21,265 nt of DNA. It comes from Stenotrophomonas sp. Lineage in GTDB: Bacteria > Pseudomonadota > Gammaproteobacteria > Xanthomonadales > Xanthomonadaceae. Below the pieces are notes generated by a model, which worked only from the letters and a program-made list of their open reading frames with translations, was not told the origin of the DNA and did no database searches. How positions within the stretch are numbered: position 1 is the first letter of the stretch; each line of letters starts with the position of its first letter. This document shows positions 13,977 through 21,265 of the stretch, in pieces. Both the position numbers and the translations under genes were made by a program. The DNA is taken from positions 1 through 21,265 of the forward strand of contig DMZT01000341.1 of NCBI GenBank assembly GCA_003484865.1, given 5' to 3'.

Positions 13977-16565
13977 TCACCGTTGTGCACTGCCCACGGC
14001 GACCTTGGCACGCAGCGCCAGCCGCCGGGCGAACTCGTCCGCCGCCAGCCCCGGCGCGAACAGGAAGCCCTGGCCGACCGAGACCCCCAGCGTGGTCAGG
14101 AACTGGCGCTGGGCCTCCGATTCGATGCCCTCGGCGACCAGCCCGAGGCCCAGGCTGCGCGCGATGCCGCAGACGGCCTCGCAGACCGCCACGTCCGAAC
14201 GGTTGGTCGGCACGCCCTCCACGAACAGCTGGCTCAGCTTGAGGCCATGGATCGGCAGCCGGCGCAGATAGTTCAGCGCGCTGTAGCCTTCGCCGAAGTC
14301 GTCGATGGTCAACAGCACGCCCATCTCGCGCAGCTGCGCGAAGGTACGCAGGGTATCCGGGGCATCTTCGATCAAGACCCGCTCGGTGAACTCCAGCTCC
14401 AGTGCGCTGCCGGGCAGGTGGAATTCGTCCAGTACGGCGCGCACGTTCCGGGCCAGATCCTCGCCAACGAACTGCCGGTAGGACACATTGACCGCCACCC
14501 GCACGATGCCCAGCCCGTCGTCCTGCCACTGGCGCACCTGTCGGCAGGCCTCGCGCAGCACCCACAGGCCGATCCGGACGATGTCGCCGGTACTCTCGGC
14601 ATGGCCGATGAAGATGTCCGGGCGCAGTTCGCCCAGCTGCGTGTTGCGCCAACGAATCAGCGCCTCGGCGGCGATCAGCTGGCCGCTGTGCAGGTTGACC
14701 TGCGGCTGGTAGACCAGGTGGAACTCGTCGTCGTCCAGCGCCCGGTGCAGCCGGCTCTCGATCTGCAGCCGATCATGCTGGCGCTGCGCCAGCGCGGGCG
14801 AGAACACCTGCCAGCCATTGCGGGTGCGCCGCTTGCAGTCGTACATGGCGATGTCCGCGTTCTGGATCAGCTGTTGCGGGCGCAGCCCATCCTGCGGCGC
14901 ACGCGCGATGCCGATGCTGGTGGTCACCGGGAATTCGTCGGCACCGAAGCGGAACGGGGTGCTGAACGCACGGGTGATCGCATCGGCCAGCCGCTCGGGC
15001 TGATCGGCCTGGTCGCGGGTATCGCAGACCACCAGGAACTCATCGCCGCCGAACCGGGCCAGCAGCCCCTCGGTACCGATCGCAGTGGCGATGCGGCGGG
15101 TGGCATCGATCAGCAGCTCATCGCCGGCGTTGTGGCCGAGCAGGTCGTTGACGATCTTGAAGCGGTCCAGATCGATGTACAGCACGGCCACCCGGCAATG
15201 GGTGGGGTTGGCCATGCGTGTGGCCAGGTCATTGAGCACCGCATCGCGGTTCATGATGCCGGTGAGCGGATCGGTGCGCGCCTGGATGCGCAGCGTCTCT
15301 TCGGCCTGCTTGCGCGCGGTGATGTCCTGCACGGTGCCAGCGATGCGGGCGGCATCGACATCACCGGCCTCGGCTTCGCCGATCATGCGCACCCAGAACG
15401 AGTGGCCGTCGCTGCGCTGGCCCTGCAGCTCCAGTTCGAAGGACACCTGCCGGTCGATCACCTCCAGCAGCGCCTGCTGCAGTAGCGCGCGATCATCCAG
15501 GCGCAGGCACTCCAGCAGCTCGGCCATGTCGTGCATCGGCAGGTTCTGGCCAAGGATGCGGGTCGCTTCGTCGGTGAGGTACAGGCGCTGCAGGCCGCGG
15601 TCCCACTCCCAGCCGCCGATGTGCGCCAGCGACTGCGCGCGGTCGAACAGGGTGTTGTTGCGCTTGAGCTCGGTGATGTCGCTGAACAGCCCGAACACGT
15701 GGTCCGGCGCATCGCGCCCGTTGCCGTACACCGGCACGTTGGTGGTGGAGATCCAGATCATCCGGCCGCGCGGGCGGTGGTAGAGGCCGACGATGGTGCT
15801 GCGCACGATGCGCCCGGTCTGCAGCGAGACACTGGCGGGCCATTGGTCGCGGGTGAGCGGGTGGCCGTGCTCGTCCACGCTGATCCAGTCCTCCGGCGCC
15901 AGCATCGCCTGCAGGCTGCCGCCATTGCCGGCGGTGCCCAGAATGCGGTGCGCGGCCGGGTTGGCCGAGACCACCCGCAACTGGCGGTCAAACAGGATCA
16001 CGCCCTTGTCGATGGATTCCATCAGCAGCCGGTAACGCGATTCGGCCTGCCAGCGGCTGCTCAGGTCGCGCGCCACCGCCACGATGCAGTGCTCGCCCTG
16101 GTGCTCGAAGCCGGCCGAATGCACCTCCACCGGGAAGCGGCTGCCATCGCCGCGCATGTTGGTGACTTCGATGACGTAGGTCTCGCCCCGATGCAGGGCT
16201 TCCCAGACCGGGTCCAGGTGGTCGCCGGGCAGGTCCGGGTTCAACAGTTCGATCGGCTGGCCGACGATCTCATCGCGGGGGCGCCCATAGGCACGCACGC
16301 CCGCCTTGTTGAGGTCCAGTACCACGCCGCGTTCGCTGAGGATGCTGACCGGGTCGGGGACGGCATCGAACAAGGCGGCATAGCGACGCAGGGCCAGCTG
16401 CCGCTCGTCCATCGCTTCCTGCAGGGCCTGCTGGACCTCCTCCAGCAGGCCGCGCAGGTCGCCCGGCGAGTGGGCCAGGGCGCGTTCCAGGGCGGCCAGC
16501 GCGTGGACGTGGGGGGTGAGGTGATCACCCACCGCAGCGTCCTTGCGCGGGCCGCCGCTTTTCAT
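13977..16565 (-). CDS. PAS-PAS-PAS-GGDEF-EAL cyclic-di-GMP protein
   Basis: An 862-residue soluble signalling protein without membrane segments. After a helical N-terminus (about 20-60) come three PAS/PAC modules (about 62-170, 178-300, 310-420), then a GGDEF domain (about 425-590) and an EAL domain (about 598-850). The GGDEF active-site sequence ARFGGDEF (506-510) is intact, but the upstream inhibitory RxxD I-site is absent (GTEG in its place). EAL residues needed for hydrolysis are present: Glu634, Asn693, Glu725, Asp755-Asp756, Lys776, Glu812 and Gln832. So the protein could both make and break cyclic-di-GMP, with PAS input deciding the balance. Its ATG overlaps the stop of the HMG-CoA lyase gene by 4 nt (ATGA), implying coupled translation. 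Confidence 0.94.
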   Translation of the reverse strand: MKSGGPRKDAAVGDHLTPHVHALAALERALAHSPGDLRGLLEEVQQALQEAMDERQLALRRYAALFDAVPDPVSILSERGVVLDLNKAGVRAYGRPRDEIVGQPIELLNPDLPGDHLDPVWEALHRGETYVIEVTNMRGDGSRFPVEVHSAGFEHQGEHCIVAVARDLSSRWQAESRYRLLMESIDKGVILFDRQLRVVSANPAAHRILGTAGNGGSLQAMLAPEDWISVDEHGHPLTRDQWPASVSLQTGRIVRSTIVGLYHRPRGRMIWISTTNVPVYGNGRDAPDHVFGLFSDITELKRNNTLFDRAQSLAHIGGWEWDRGLQRLYLTDEATRILGQNLPMHDMAELLECLRLDDRALLQQALLEVIDRQVSFELELQGQRSDGHSFWVRMIGEAEAGDVDAARIAGTVQDITARKQAEETLRIQARTDPLTGIMNRDAVLNDLATRMANPTHCRVAVLYIDLDRFKIVNDLLGHNAGDELLIDATRRIATAIGTEGLLARFGGDEFLVVCDTRDQADQPERLADAITRAFSTPFRFGADEFPVTTSIGIARAPQDGLRPQQLIQNADIAMYDCKRRTRNGWQVFSPALAQRQHDRLQIESRLHRALDDDEFHLVYQPQVNLHSGQLIAAEALIRWRNTQLGELRPDIFIGHAESTGDIVRIGLWVLREACRQVRQWQDDGLGIVRVAVNVSYRQFVGEDLARNVRAVLDEFHLPGSALELEFTERVLIEDAPDTLRTFAQLREMGVLLTIDDFGEGYSALNYLRRLPIHGLKLSQLFVEGVPTNRSDVAVCEAVCGIARSLGLGLVAEGIESEAQRQFLTTLGVSVGQGFLFAPGLAADEFARRLALRAKVAVGSAQR

Positions 16566-17455
16566 GTCGCCGCCAGCGCCCTGCCGGTCTTGCTGCCGGT
16601 CTCGCGCCCCAGCCGTGCGGCCAGCCAGCGCCCGGTGGCGGCCAGCGCCGGCAGATCGATGCCGGTGCGCATGCCGATGCCATGCAGCATGTAGACCACG
16701 TCTTCGCTGGCGACGTTGCCGCTGGCGCCCTTGGCATACGGGCAGCCACCCGCACCGGACACCGCCGAATCGACCACGCGCACGCCTTCTTCCAGGCAGG
16801 CATCGATGTTGGCCAGCGCCTGGCCATAGGTGTCATGGAAGTGCACGGCCAGCGCGGCCATCGGCAGTTCGCTGGCGACCGCGTTGAGCATCGCGCGTGC
16901 CTTGCGCGGCGTGCCGACGCCGATGGTGTCGCCGAGCGAGATTTCGTAACAGCCCATGTCATGCAGCGCGCGCGCGACACGGACCACCTCGCTCACCGCG
17001 ACCTCGCCCTGGTAGGGGCAGCCGAGCACGGTGGACACATAGCCACGCACCTTGACCCCGTCGGCTTTGGCCCGCGCCAGGATGGGCGCGAAGCGCGCCA
17101 GCGACTCGTCGATGCCGGCATTGGTGTTGGTGCGGTTGAAGGTTTCCGAGGCAGCAGTGAACACCGCCACCTCCTGCACGCCCACCGCGCGTGCGCGGTC
17201 GTAACCCTGTTCGTTGGGCACCAGCACCGGGTAGTCGATGCCCGGGCGGCGCTCGATGCCGGTGTAGACCTCGGCGGCGTCGGCCAGTTGCGGCACCCAG
17301 CGCGGGCTGACGAAGCTGGTCGCCTCGATGGTGCGCAGGCCGGTCAGCGAGAGCTGGCGGATCAGTTCGATCTTGTCGGCGGTGGCCACCGGCTGGGCTT
17401 CGTTCTGCAGCCCGTCACGCGGGCCGACCTCGACGATGCGGACGAAGTCATCCAT
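16562..17455 (-). CDS. mvaB: Hydroxymethylglutaryl-CoA lyase
   Basis: Cleaves 3-hydroxy-3-methylglutaryl-CoA to acetoacetate and acetyl-CoA, the last step of leucine catabolism. The 297-residue DRE-TIM barrel shows GPRDGLQNE (Arg12-Asp14 region, Glu19), the metal ligands in HFHDT (His205, His207), the catalytic loop GAGGCPYAKGASGN with Cys238, and Asn247 as a further metal ligand. Length and motifs match bacterial HMG-CoA lyases (MvaB/LiuE). GGAGG lies 8 nt upstream of ATG 17455. The methylglutaconyl-CoA hydratase that makes its substrate is two genes upstream on the same strand, with a VOC protein between. The 3' end overlaps the start of a GGDEF-EAL gene by 4 nt. Confidence 0.95.
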   Translation of the reverse strand: MDDFVRIVEVGPRDGLQNEAQPVATADKIELIRQLSLTGLRTIEATSFVSPRWVPQLADAAEVYTGIERRPGIDYPVLVPNEQGYDRARAVGVQEVAVFTAASETFNRTNTNAGIDESLARFAPILARAKADGVKVRGYVSTVLGCPYQGEVAVSEVVRVARALHDMGCYEISLGDTIGVGTPRKARAMLNAVASELPMAALAVHFHDTYGQALANIDACLEEGVRVVDSAVSGAGGCPYAKGASGNVASEDVVYMLHGIGMRTGIDLPALAATGRWLAARLGRETGSKTGRALAAT

Positions 17456-17580
17456 GTGCCAGCCCTCCGCGAACGGAGCGACGGACGACCAGCAGGGGGC
17501 GGGGCGGGGTAGAGATCACGGAGATTCCTGTCAGACGAAAGGCGGCCCACGTTCCCCGGCGGGCCACGAAAGGGGGATAC

Positions 17581-17610
17581 GCGGGATGGGCGACAAAGCG
17601 GCCATCCCGC
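17581..17610 (-). terminator. Hairpin after the VOC gene
   Basis: A perfect 9-bp inverted repeat, GCGGGATGG (17581-17589) and CCATCCCGC (17602-17610), loop 12 nt, starting 13 nt beyond the VOC stop on the minus strand. It is followed on that strand by TATCCCCCTTT. It could terminate or attenuate transcription before HMG-CoA lyase, so that gene may have its own promoter in the 168-nt gap (17456-17623). Confidence 0.5.
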
Positions 17611-17623
17611 CGGCGATGGGCGG

Positions 17624-18010
17624 TCAGCCCGGGAGGTGGCAGACCGCTTCGATGTTGTTGCCATCCGGGTCGAGCACGAACGCCCCGTAATAGTGGGGGT
17701 GGTAATGCTCGCGGATGCCCGGGGCACCGTTGTCCGTGCCGCCGGCTGCCAGTGCGGCGCGGTGGAAAGCGTCCACATCGGCCCGGCTGCCCGCGCTGAA
17801 GGCGACGTGCACGCCGCCATGGGCGCCCGGGACGTTGCCGATCCAGAAGTCCGGCTTGCCGCTGCGGCCAAAGCCGGCATGGTCATGGTCGCCGGTCTGC
17901 GCGGCCGAGACCTGCATCACCACCGAGATGCCCAGCGGGGCCAGGGCCTGCTGGAAGAACGACAGGCTGCGCGCGAAATCGCCGCAGCGGATGCCAACGT
18001 GGTCGAGCAT
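17624..18010 (-). CDS. VOC (glyoxalase/bleomycin-resistance fold) family protein
   Basis: A 128-residue single-domain VOC protein. It starts MLDHVGIRCGDFARSLSFFQQAL, the first beta-alpha unit, and ends FVLDPDGNNIEAVCH, the typical second-half signature. Candidate metal ligands are His4, His68 (GGVHVAF) and Glu121, the usual positions in this fold. The domain forms dimers that bind a metal and act as lyases, epimerases, dioxygenases or thiol transferases; the substrate is not readable. ATG 18010 has GAGGAG 6-7 nt upstream. It lies only 11 nt after the hydratase stop, so it is surely cotranscribed with the leucine-degradation hydratase, which hints at a repair or CoA-ester related role, but this is only context. 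Confidence 0.88.
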   Translation of the reverse strand: MLDHVGIRCGDFARSLSFFQQALAPLGISVVMQVSAAQTGDHDHAGFGRSGKPDFWIGNVPGAHGGVHVAFSAGSRADVDAFHRAALAAGGTDNGAPGIREHYHPHYYGAFVLDPDGNNIEAVCHLPG

Positions 18011-18021
18011 GGTACGTCTCC

Positions 18022-18810
18022 TCAGTCCTGGGTGACCCAGTGCGGGGCACGCTTGTCCAGGAAGGCGCCGAGGCCTTCCTGACCTTCGGCCGAGACCCGC
18101 AGGCGGGCGATCAGGGCGGCGTTGTCGCGGTCGGTGGCGTCGCGGTCGCGGCCCAGTGCGACCCGTCGGACCAGCGCCTTGGCAGACGAAGCGGCCACCG
18201 GACCGGCCTTGTCGAGCAGGCCGAGCTGGCGCTGGACGGCCTCGTCGATCCGTTCAGGCTCGATCAGCTGGTGGACCAGGCCGATGCGCAGGGCGGTCTC
18301 GGCGTCGAAATGCTCGCCGGTGGCGAACCAGCGCCGCGACTGGCGTGGGCCGATCGCGTCGATGACATAGGGCGAGATCACGGCGGGCAGCAGGCCCAGG
18401 CGGCTCTCGGTCAGGCCGAAGCGGGCGCTGGTGCTGGCGATGGCGATATCGCAGCAGGCCACCAGGCCGACCCCGCCACCGAAGGCGGCGCCCTGGACAC
18501 GGGCGATGGTCGGCTTGGGCAGCTCATCCAGGGTCCGCATCAGGCGGGCCAGGGCGAGGGAGTCCTGGCGGTTGTCCTCCTCGCTGGCGGCGGCCATGCC
18601 ACGCATCCACTGCATGTCCGCGCCCGCCGAGAACGAGGCGCCTTCGCCGGCCAGCACCACCGCCCGGACGTGGTCGTCGCGGCCGGCGGCCTCCAGGGCG
18701 GCCGTCAGCTGGGCGATCAACGAGGCGTCGAAAGCGTTGTGCAGGGCCGGGCGGTTCAGCCACAGGGTCAGCACCGAGGCGCTGCGTTCAATCCGTAGTG
18801 CATCACTCAT
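18022..18810 (-). CDS. liuC: 3-methylglutaconyl-CoA hydratase (enoyl-CoA hydratase family)
   Basis: A 262-residue crotonase-fold enzyme, predicted to hydrate 3-methylglutaconyl-CoA to HMG-CoA. The oxyanion-hole segments are SFSAGAD (59-65) and GAAFGGGVGL (107-116); the general acid/base Glu135 is in FGLTESRLGLLPAVISPYV. The glycine replacing the first crotonase glutamate, together with LLPAVISPYVIDAIGP, is the pattern of bacterial LiuC-type hydratases. HMG-CoA lyase, the next enzyme in the pathway, is two genes downstream, which supports the call over a general fatty-acid hydratase. ATG 18810 is preferred to a frame from 18843; GGAG lies about 12 nt upstream, rather far. It is the first gene of the minus-strand run, divergent from feoA. 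Isovaleryl-CoA dehydrogenase and methylcrotonyl-CoA carboxylase genes are not in the window. Confidence 0.88.
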   Translation of the reverse strand: MSDALRIERSASVLTLWLNRPALHNAFDASLIAQLTAALEAAGRDDHVRAVVLAGEGASFSAGADMQWMRGMAAASEEDNRQDSLALARLMRTLDELPKPTIARVQGAAFGGGVGLVACCDIAIASTSARFGLTESRLGLLPAVISPYVIDAIGPRQSRRWFATGEHFDAETALRIGLVHQLIEPERIDEAVQRQLGLLDKAGPVAASSAKALVRRVALGRDRDATDRDNAALIARLRVSAEGQEGLGAFLDKRAPHWVTQD

Positions 18811-18885
18811 GGGTCGGCTTGCTCCAGTACATGTACAGATCATAGCGGGCCATCGGTCACGGGCAATGGCGCGGCGCGTCGATGG

Positions 18886-18911
18886 TAGAATTGATAACCA
18901 TTCCTATCATC
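18886..18911 (+). promoter_or_regulatory. Probable Fur box overlapping the feoAB promoter
   Basis: The stretch GATAACCATTCCTATCATC (18893-18911) matches 12 of 19 positions of the classical Fur box, counted by eye. It contains a perfect TGATA-n8-TATCA inverted repeat (18892-18909). A candidate -10 box TAGAAT lies just before it (18886-18891), so bound Fur would cover the start of transcription. This is the expected control of an iron(II) uptake operon. The site ends 13 nt before the feoA start codon. Confidence 0.6.
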
Positions 18912-18924
18912 GAGAAGGCGCTCC

Positions 18925-19182
18925 GTGACGTTGTCCGATCTGGCGCTGTACAGCTCCGCCGTGGTGGAGTCCGTGCAGGAAACACACGCAAACGATGCGA
19001 TCGCCCGCCGACTGAAGGAGCTTGGCTTCGTCAAAGGGGAAGAGGTGCGTCTGGTCGCCCGTGGTCCCGTCGGCGCCGAGCCGCTGCTGGTGCAGGTAGG
19101 GTTCACGCGCTTCGCGCTGCGCCGCAGTGAAGCCGCCCGCATCGTGGTGACCGCGCTGCAGGCCCAGCAGGCCCGCGCATGA
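18925..19182 (+). CDS. feoA: FeoA, ferrous iron transport accessory protein
   Basis: An 85-residue cytosolic SH3-like protein that supports FeoB in Fe(II) uptake. The sequence has the FeoA pattern: ARRLKELGFVKGEEVRLVARGP in the N-terminal half and LLVQVGFTRFALRRSEAARI at the end. The start is GTG at 18925 with GAAGG 6 nt upstream; no better ATG is available. Its stop overlaps the feoB start (ATGA at 19179), so the two are coupled. A probable Fur site lies directly upstream. Confidence 0.93.
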   Translation: MTLSDLALYSSAVVESVQETHANDAIARRLKELGFVKGEEVRLVARGPVGAEPLLVQVGFTRFALRRSEAARIVVTALQAQQARA

Positions 19183-21038
19183 GTACCGCCAGCAACGCCC
19201 TGCGCATCGCCCTGGTCGGCAACCCGAACAGCGGCAAGACCGCGCTGTTCAACCAGCTCACCGGCAGCCGCCAGAAAGTGGCCAACTACACCGGCGTCAC
19301 CGTTGAGCGCAAGGAAGGTCGCCTGCGTGCACCGTCCGGGCGCGAGTTCGCCGTGCTCGATCTGCCGGGCGCCTACAGCCTGCAGCCGGCCAGCCTGGAC
19401 GAAGCCATCACCCGTGATCTGTGCCGGGGCTTTTACCCGGGCGAGGCCGCGCCGGACGTGCTGCTGTGCGTGATCGATGCGACCAATCTGCGCCTGCACC
19501 TGCGCTTCGCGCTGGAGCTGCGTGAGCTGGGCAAGCCGATGATCGTGGCGCTGAACATGGTCGATGCGGCGCAGCGCCGCGGCATCAAGATCGACGTGCA
19601 GGCGCTGGAACAGGCCCTGGGCGTGCCCGTGGTGGAGACCGTGGCGGTGCGCCGCAACGGCGCGGCCCAGCTGGTCGAGCGCCTGGATGCGATGGTGCCG
19701 CACCTGCAGGCCCCGGTGGCGGTGCCTGCCGCCGAGGCCGATTACCACGCCCAGGTGCGCGACATCCTGGCCGCTTCGGTGAGCATGCCGACACGTACGG
19801 CGAAGATCGATGACGCGCTGGATCGCTGGCTGCTGCATCCGGTATTCGGTCTGCTGACCCTCGCCGTGGTGATGTTCCTGATCTTCCAGGCGGTGTATGC
19901 CTGGGCGACGCCGGTCATGGACCTGATCGAGGCCGGTACGGCGGCACTGGGCGGCTGGATCGGTGGTGCGCTGCCGGAAGGCCCGCTCAACAGCCTGCTT
20001 ACCGACGGCATCATTGCCGGCGTGGGGGGCGTGATCGTGTTCCTGCCGCAGATCCTGATCCTGTTCGCCTTCATCCTGGCGTTGGAAGAATCCGGTTACC
20101 TGCCGCGCGCGGCTTTCCTGCTGGATCGCATGATGGCCGCGGCCGGTCTGTCCGGGCGCTCGTTCATCCCGTTGCTGTCCAGCTTCGCCTGCGCGGTGCC
20201 GGGCATCATGTCCACCCGCAGCATCCAGGACCCGCGCGACCGGCTCGCCACGATCCTGGTGGCCCCGCTGATGACCTGTTCGGCGCGCCTGCCGGTGTAT
20301 GCGCTGCTGATCGGCGCCTTCATCCCGCAGAAGCAGATCTGGGGCGTCTTCAACCAGCAGGGCCTGGTCCTGTTCGGCCTGTACGCGGCCGGCATCCTCA
20401 GCGCGCTGCTGATGTCCTGGACGATGAAGAAGTGGCGCCGCGACAAGAGCGAGCATCCGTTGATGCTGGAACTGCCGTCCTACCGCATCCCGCACCCGCG
20501 CGATCTGGCGGTCGGGCTGTACGAGCGCGGCATGATCTTCCTCAAGCGTGTGGGCGGCATCATTCTGGCGCTGACCATCCTGCTGTGGGTACTGCTGTCG
20601 TTCCCGGGGGCGCCGGAGAACGCGACCATGCCGGCGATCGACTACAGCTTCGCCGGTCAGATCGGCCATGCCATGGCGGTGTTTTTCGCGCCGCTGGGCT
20701 TCAACTGGCAGATCTGCATCGCATTGATCCCGGGCCTGGCCGCGCGTGAAGTGGCGGTGGCCTCGCTGGCCACGGTGTACGCGCTGTCCGCCGCCGATGA
20801 CGATGCCGCCAGCCAGGCGCTGACCCCGCTGATCAGCGATGGCTGGTCGCTGGCCACCGCGCTGTCGCTGCTGGTCTGGTACATCTACGCCCCGATGTGC
20901 ATCTCCACGCTGGCCACGATCAAGCGTGAGACCAACTCGTGGAAGCAGATGGGCTTTGCCACGTTCTACCTGTTCGCGGCCGCCTACATCGCCTCGCTGA
21001 TCACCTATCAGGTGACCGTGGCACTGGGCGGCGGCTGA
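19179..21038 (+). CDS. feoB: FeoB, ferrous iron transporter
   Basis: A 619-residue inner-membrane Fe(II) transporter with an N-terminal GTPase. G motifs: G1 GNPNSGKT (14-21), G2 in NYTGVTVE (Thr41), G3 DLPG (61-64), G4 NMVD (126-129). The membrane part begins near residue 215 and carries the two Gate regions with their family signatures ESGYLPRAAFLLDR, ACAVPGIMSTR and MTCSARLPVY, the latter two holding the conserved cysteines. Length is in the shorter class (E. coli FeoB is 773), usual for this lineage, with a short insertion where longer FeoBs have more. It overlaps feoA by 4 nt and a small cysteine-tailed gene by one base (TGATG), giving a three-gene coupled operon. Confidence 0.96.
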   Translation: MSTASNALRIALVGNPNSGKTALFNQLTGSRQKVANYTGVTVERKEGRLRAPSGREFAVLDLPGAYSLQPASLDEAITRDLCRGFYPGEAAPDVLLCVIDATNLRLHLRFALELRELGKPMIVALNMVDAAQRRGIKIDVQALEQALGVPVVETVAVRRNGAAQLVERLDAMVPHLQAPVAVPAAEADYHAQVRDILAASVSMPTRTAKIDDALDRWLLHPVFGLLTLAVVMFLIFQAVYAWATPVMDLIEAGTAALGGWIGGALPEGPLNSLLTDGIIAGVGGVIVFLPQILILFAFILALEESGYLPRAAFLLDRMMAAAGLSGRSFIPLLSSFACAVPGIMSTRSIQDPRDRLATILVAPLMTCSARLPVYALLIGAFIPQKQIWGVFNQQGLVLFGLYAAGILSALLMSWTMKKWRRDKSEHPLMLELPSYRIPHPRDLAVGLYERGMIFLKRVGGIILALTILLWVLLSFPGAPENATMPAIDYSFAGQIGHAMAVFFAPLGFNWQICIALIPGLAAREVAVASLATVYALSAADDDAASQALTPLISDGWSLATALSLLVWYIYAPMCISTLATIKRETNSWKQMGFATFYLFAAAYIASLITYQVTVALGGG

Positions 21039-21265
21039 TGGAGACCGGTCTGCTGCTGCAGTACATCGTGATCGCGCTGGCCGTGCTTTTCAGCGCGTGG
21101 GTGGTGATGAAGAAGCAGTTCCCGGGTACCGTGCGCAAGGCACGTGGGGCGATCGCGCTGGGGCTGGTCAAACCGCAGCGCGCCGTCTGGTTGCAGGCGC
21201 TGGGGCGCAGGATCGCGCCACCTGCCACGGGTGGCGGTGGTGCGTGTGGCGGCTGCGACAGTTGT
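21038..21265 (+). CDS. FeoB-linked small membrane protein with cysteine tail (DUF6587-like), cut by window end
   Basis: The open frame runs to the end of the window with no stop, 76 residues visible. One transmembrane helix (about 6-24) is followed by a basic segment (KKQFPGTVRKARG) and, after a Gly-rich stretch, a cysteine cluster CGGCDSC (Cys70, Cys73, Cys76). This layout recalls the FeoB-associated Cys-rich membrane proteins and the DUF6587 family that follow feoB in several bacteria; which one is uncertain. The cysteines could bind iron or pass it on, but this is inference. ATG 21038 overlaps the feoB stop by one base (TGATG). There is no FeoC in the usual sense. Confidence 0.78.
   Translation, partial: METGLLLQYIVIALAVLFSAWVVMKKQFPGTVRKARGAIALGLVKPQRAVWLQALGRRIAPPATGGGGACGGCDSC

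Noticed and set aside
13142..16694. Several plus-strand frames opposite the SDR and GGDEF-EAL genes
   Set aside because: All overlap strongly supported minus-strand genes and show only antisense composition.
18840..20669. 609-codon minus-strand frame opposite feoA/feoB
   Set aside because: Rich in His, Gln, Arg and Asp without any motif; mirror of feoB codon bias.
1..21265. Mobile elements, CRISPR arrays, tRNA or rRNA genes
   Set aside because: No transposase, integrase, regular repeat array or cloverleaf-like segment was seen on either strand by eye.

Overview
The window reads as chromosomal DNA of a high-GC gammaproteobacterium. Protein styles and lengths (a 413-residue SerA with a D-2-hydroxyglutarate dehydrogenase beside it, a 619-residue FeoB, a DUF2388/DUF4105 pair, an arginine-tipped EF-P paralogue) fit the Xanthomonadaceae, most likely Stenotrophomonas or a close relative. 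This is recognition from protein sequence only; there is no rRNA or other phylogenetic marker here. I see no insertion sequence, phage gene, tRNA, rRNA or CRISPR array. Most of the window looks like compact, ordinary core-type chromosome.

Layout. 2-2854 (minus): two tandem, closely related amino-acid permeases of the APC/CAT type; the downstream copy is cut by the window edge. 3040-3624 (plus): a NUDIX hydrolase followed by two back-to-back hairpins. 3738-6573: serA (minus) divergent from a D-2-hydroxyglutarate dehydrogenase (plus), a pair whose products are known elsewhere to work together in serine synthesis. 6635-8748 (plus): a two-gene, translationally linked unit of a small secreted DUF2388 protein and a large exported protein with an HExxH motif plus a DUF4105-like region. 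8726-10575 (minus): a response regulator/histidine kinase operon of the BaeSR/OmpR type. 10765-12007 (plus): an NTF2-like protein and a two-domain MliC/COG3650 lipoprotein. 12068-13924 (minus): a short-chain dehydrogenase, an EF-P-like factor (efpL/yeiP) and a cysteine-rich lipoprotein. 13977-18810 (minus): 3-methylglutaconyl-CoA hydratase, a VOC protein, HMG-CoA lyase and a PAS-GGDEF-EAL protein, the last two overlapping by 4 nt. 18925-21265 (plus): feoA, feoB and a small cysteine-tailed membrane protein, preceded by a probable Fur site.

How genes work together. The hydratase and HMG-CoA lyase catalyse the last two consecutive steps of leucine breakdown, but the earlier enzymes are not in the window. 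SerA consumes 3-phosphoglycerate and can turn 2-oxoglutarate into D-2-hydroxyglutarate, which the neighbouring flavoenzyme can re-oxidise. FeoA/FeoB and the tail gene form an iron(II) uptake operon. Gene junctions are tight, with several TGATG or ATGA overlaps (6931, 9793, 16565, 19179, 21038), so translational coupling is a recurring theme.

The least understood parts are the DUF2388/HExxH-DUF4105 pair (6635-8748), the cysteine-rich lipoprotein nested on the end of efpL, and the coupling of a c-di-GMP protein to HMG-CoA lyase. I found nothing that I would call a clearly new defence or mobile system.
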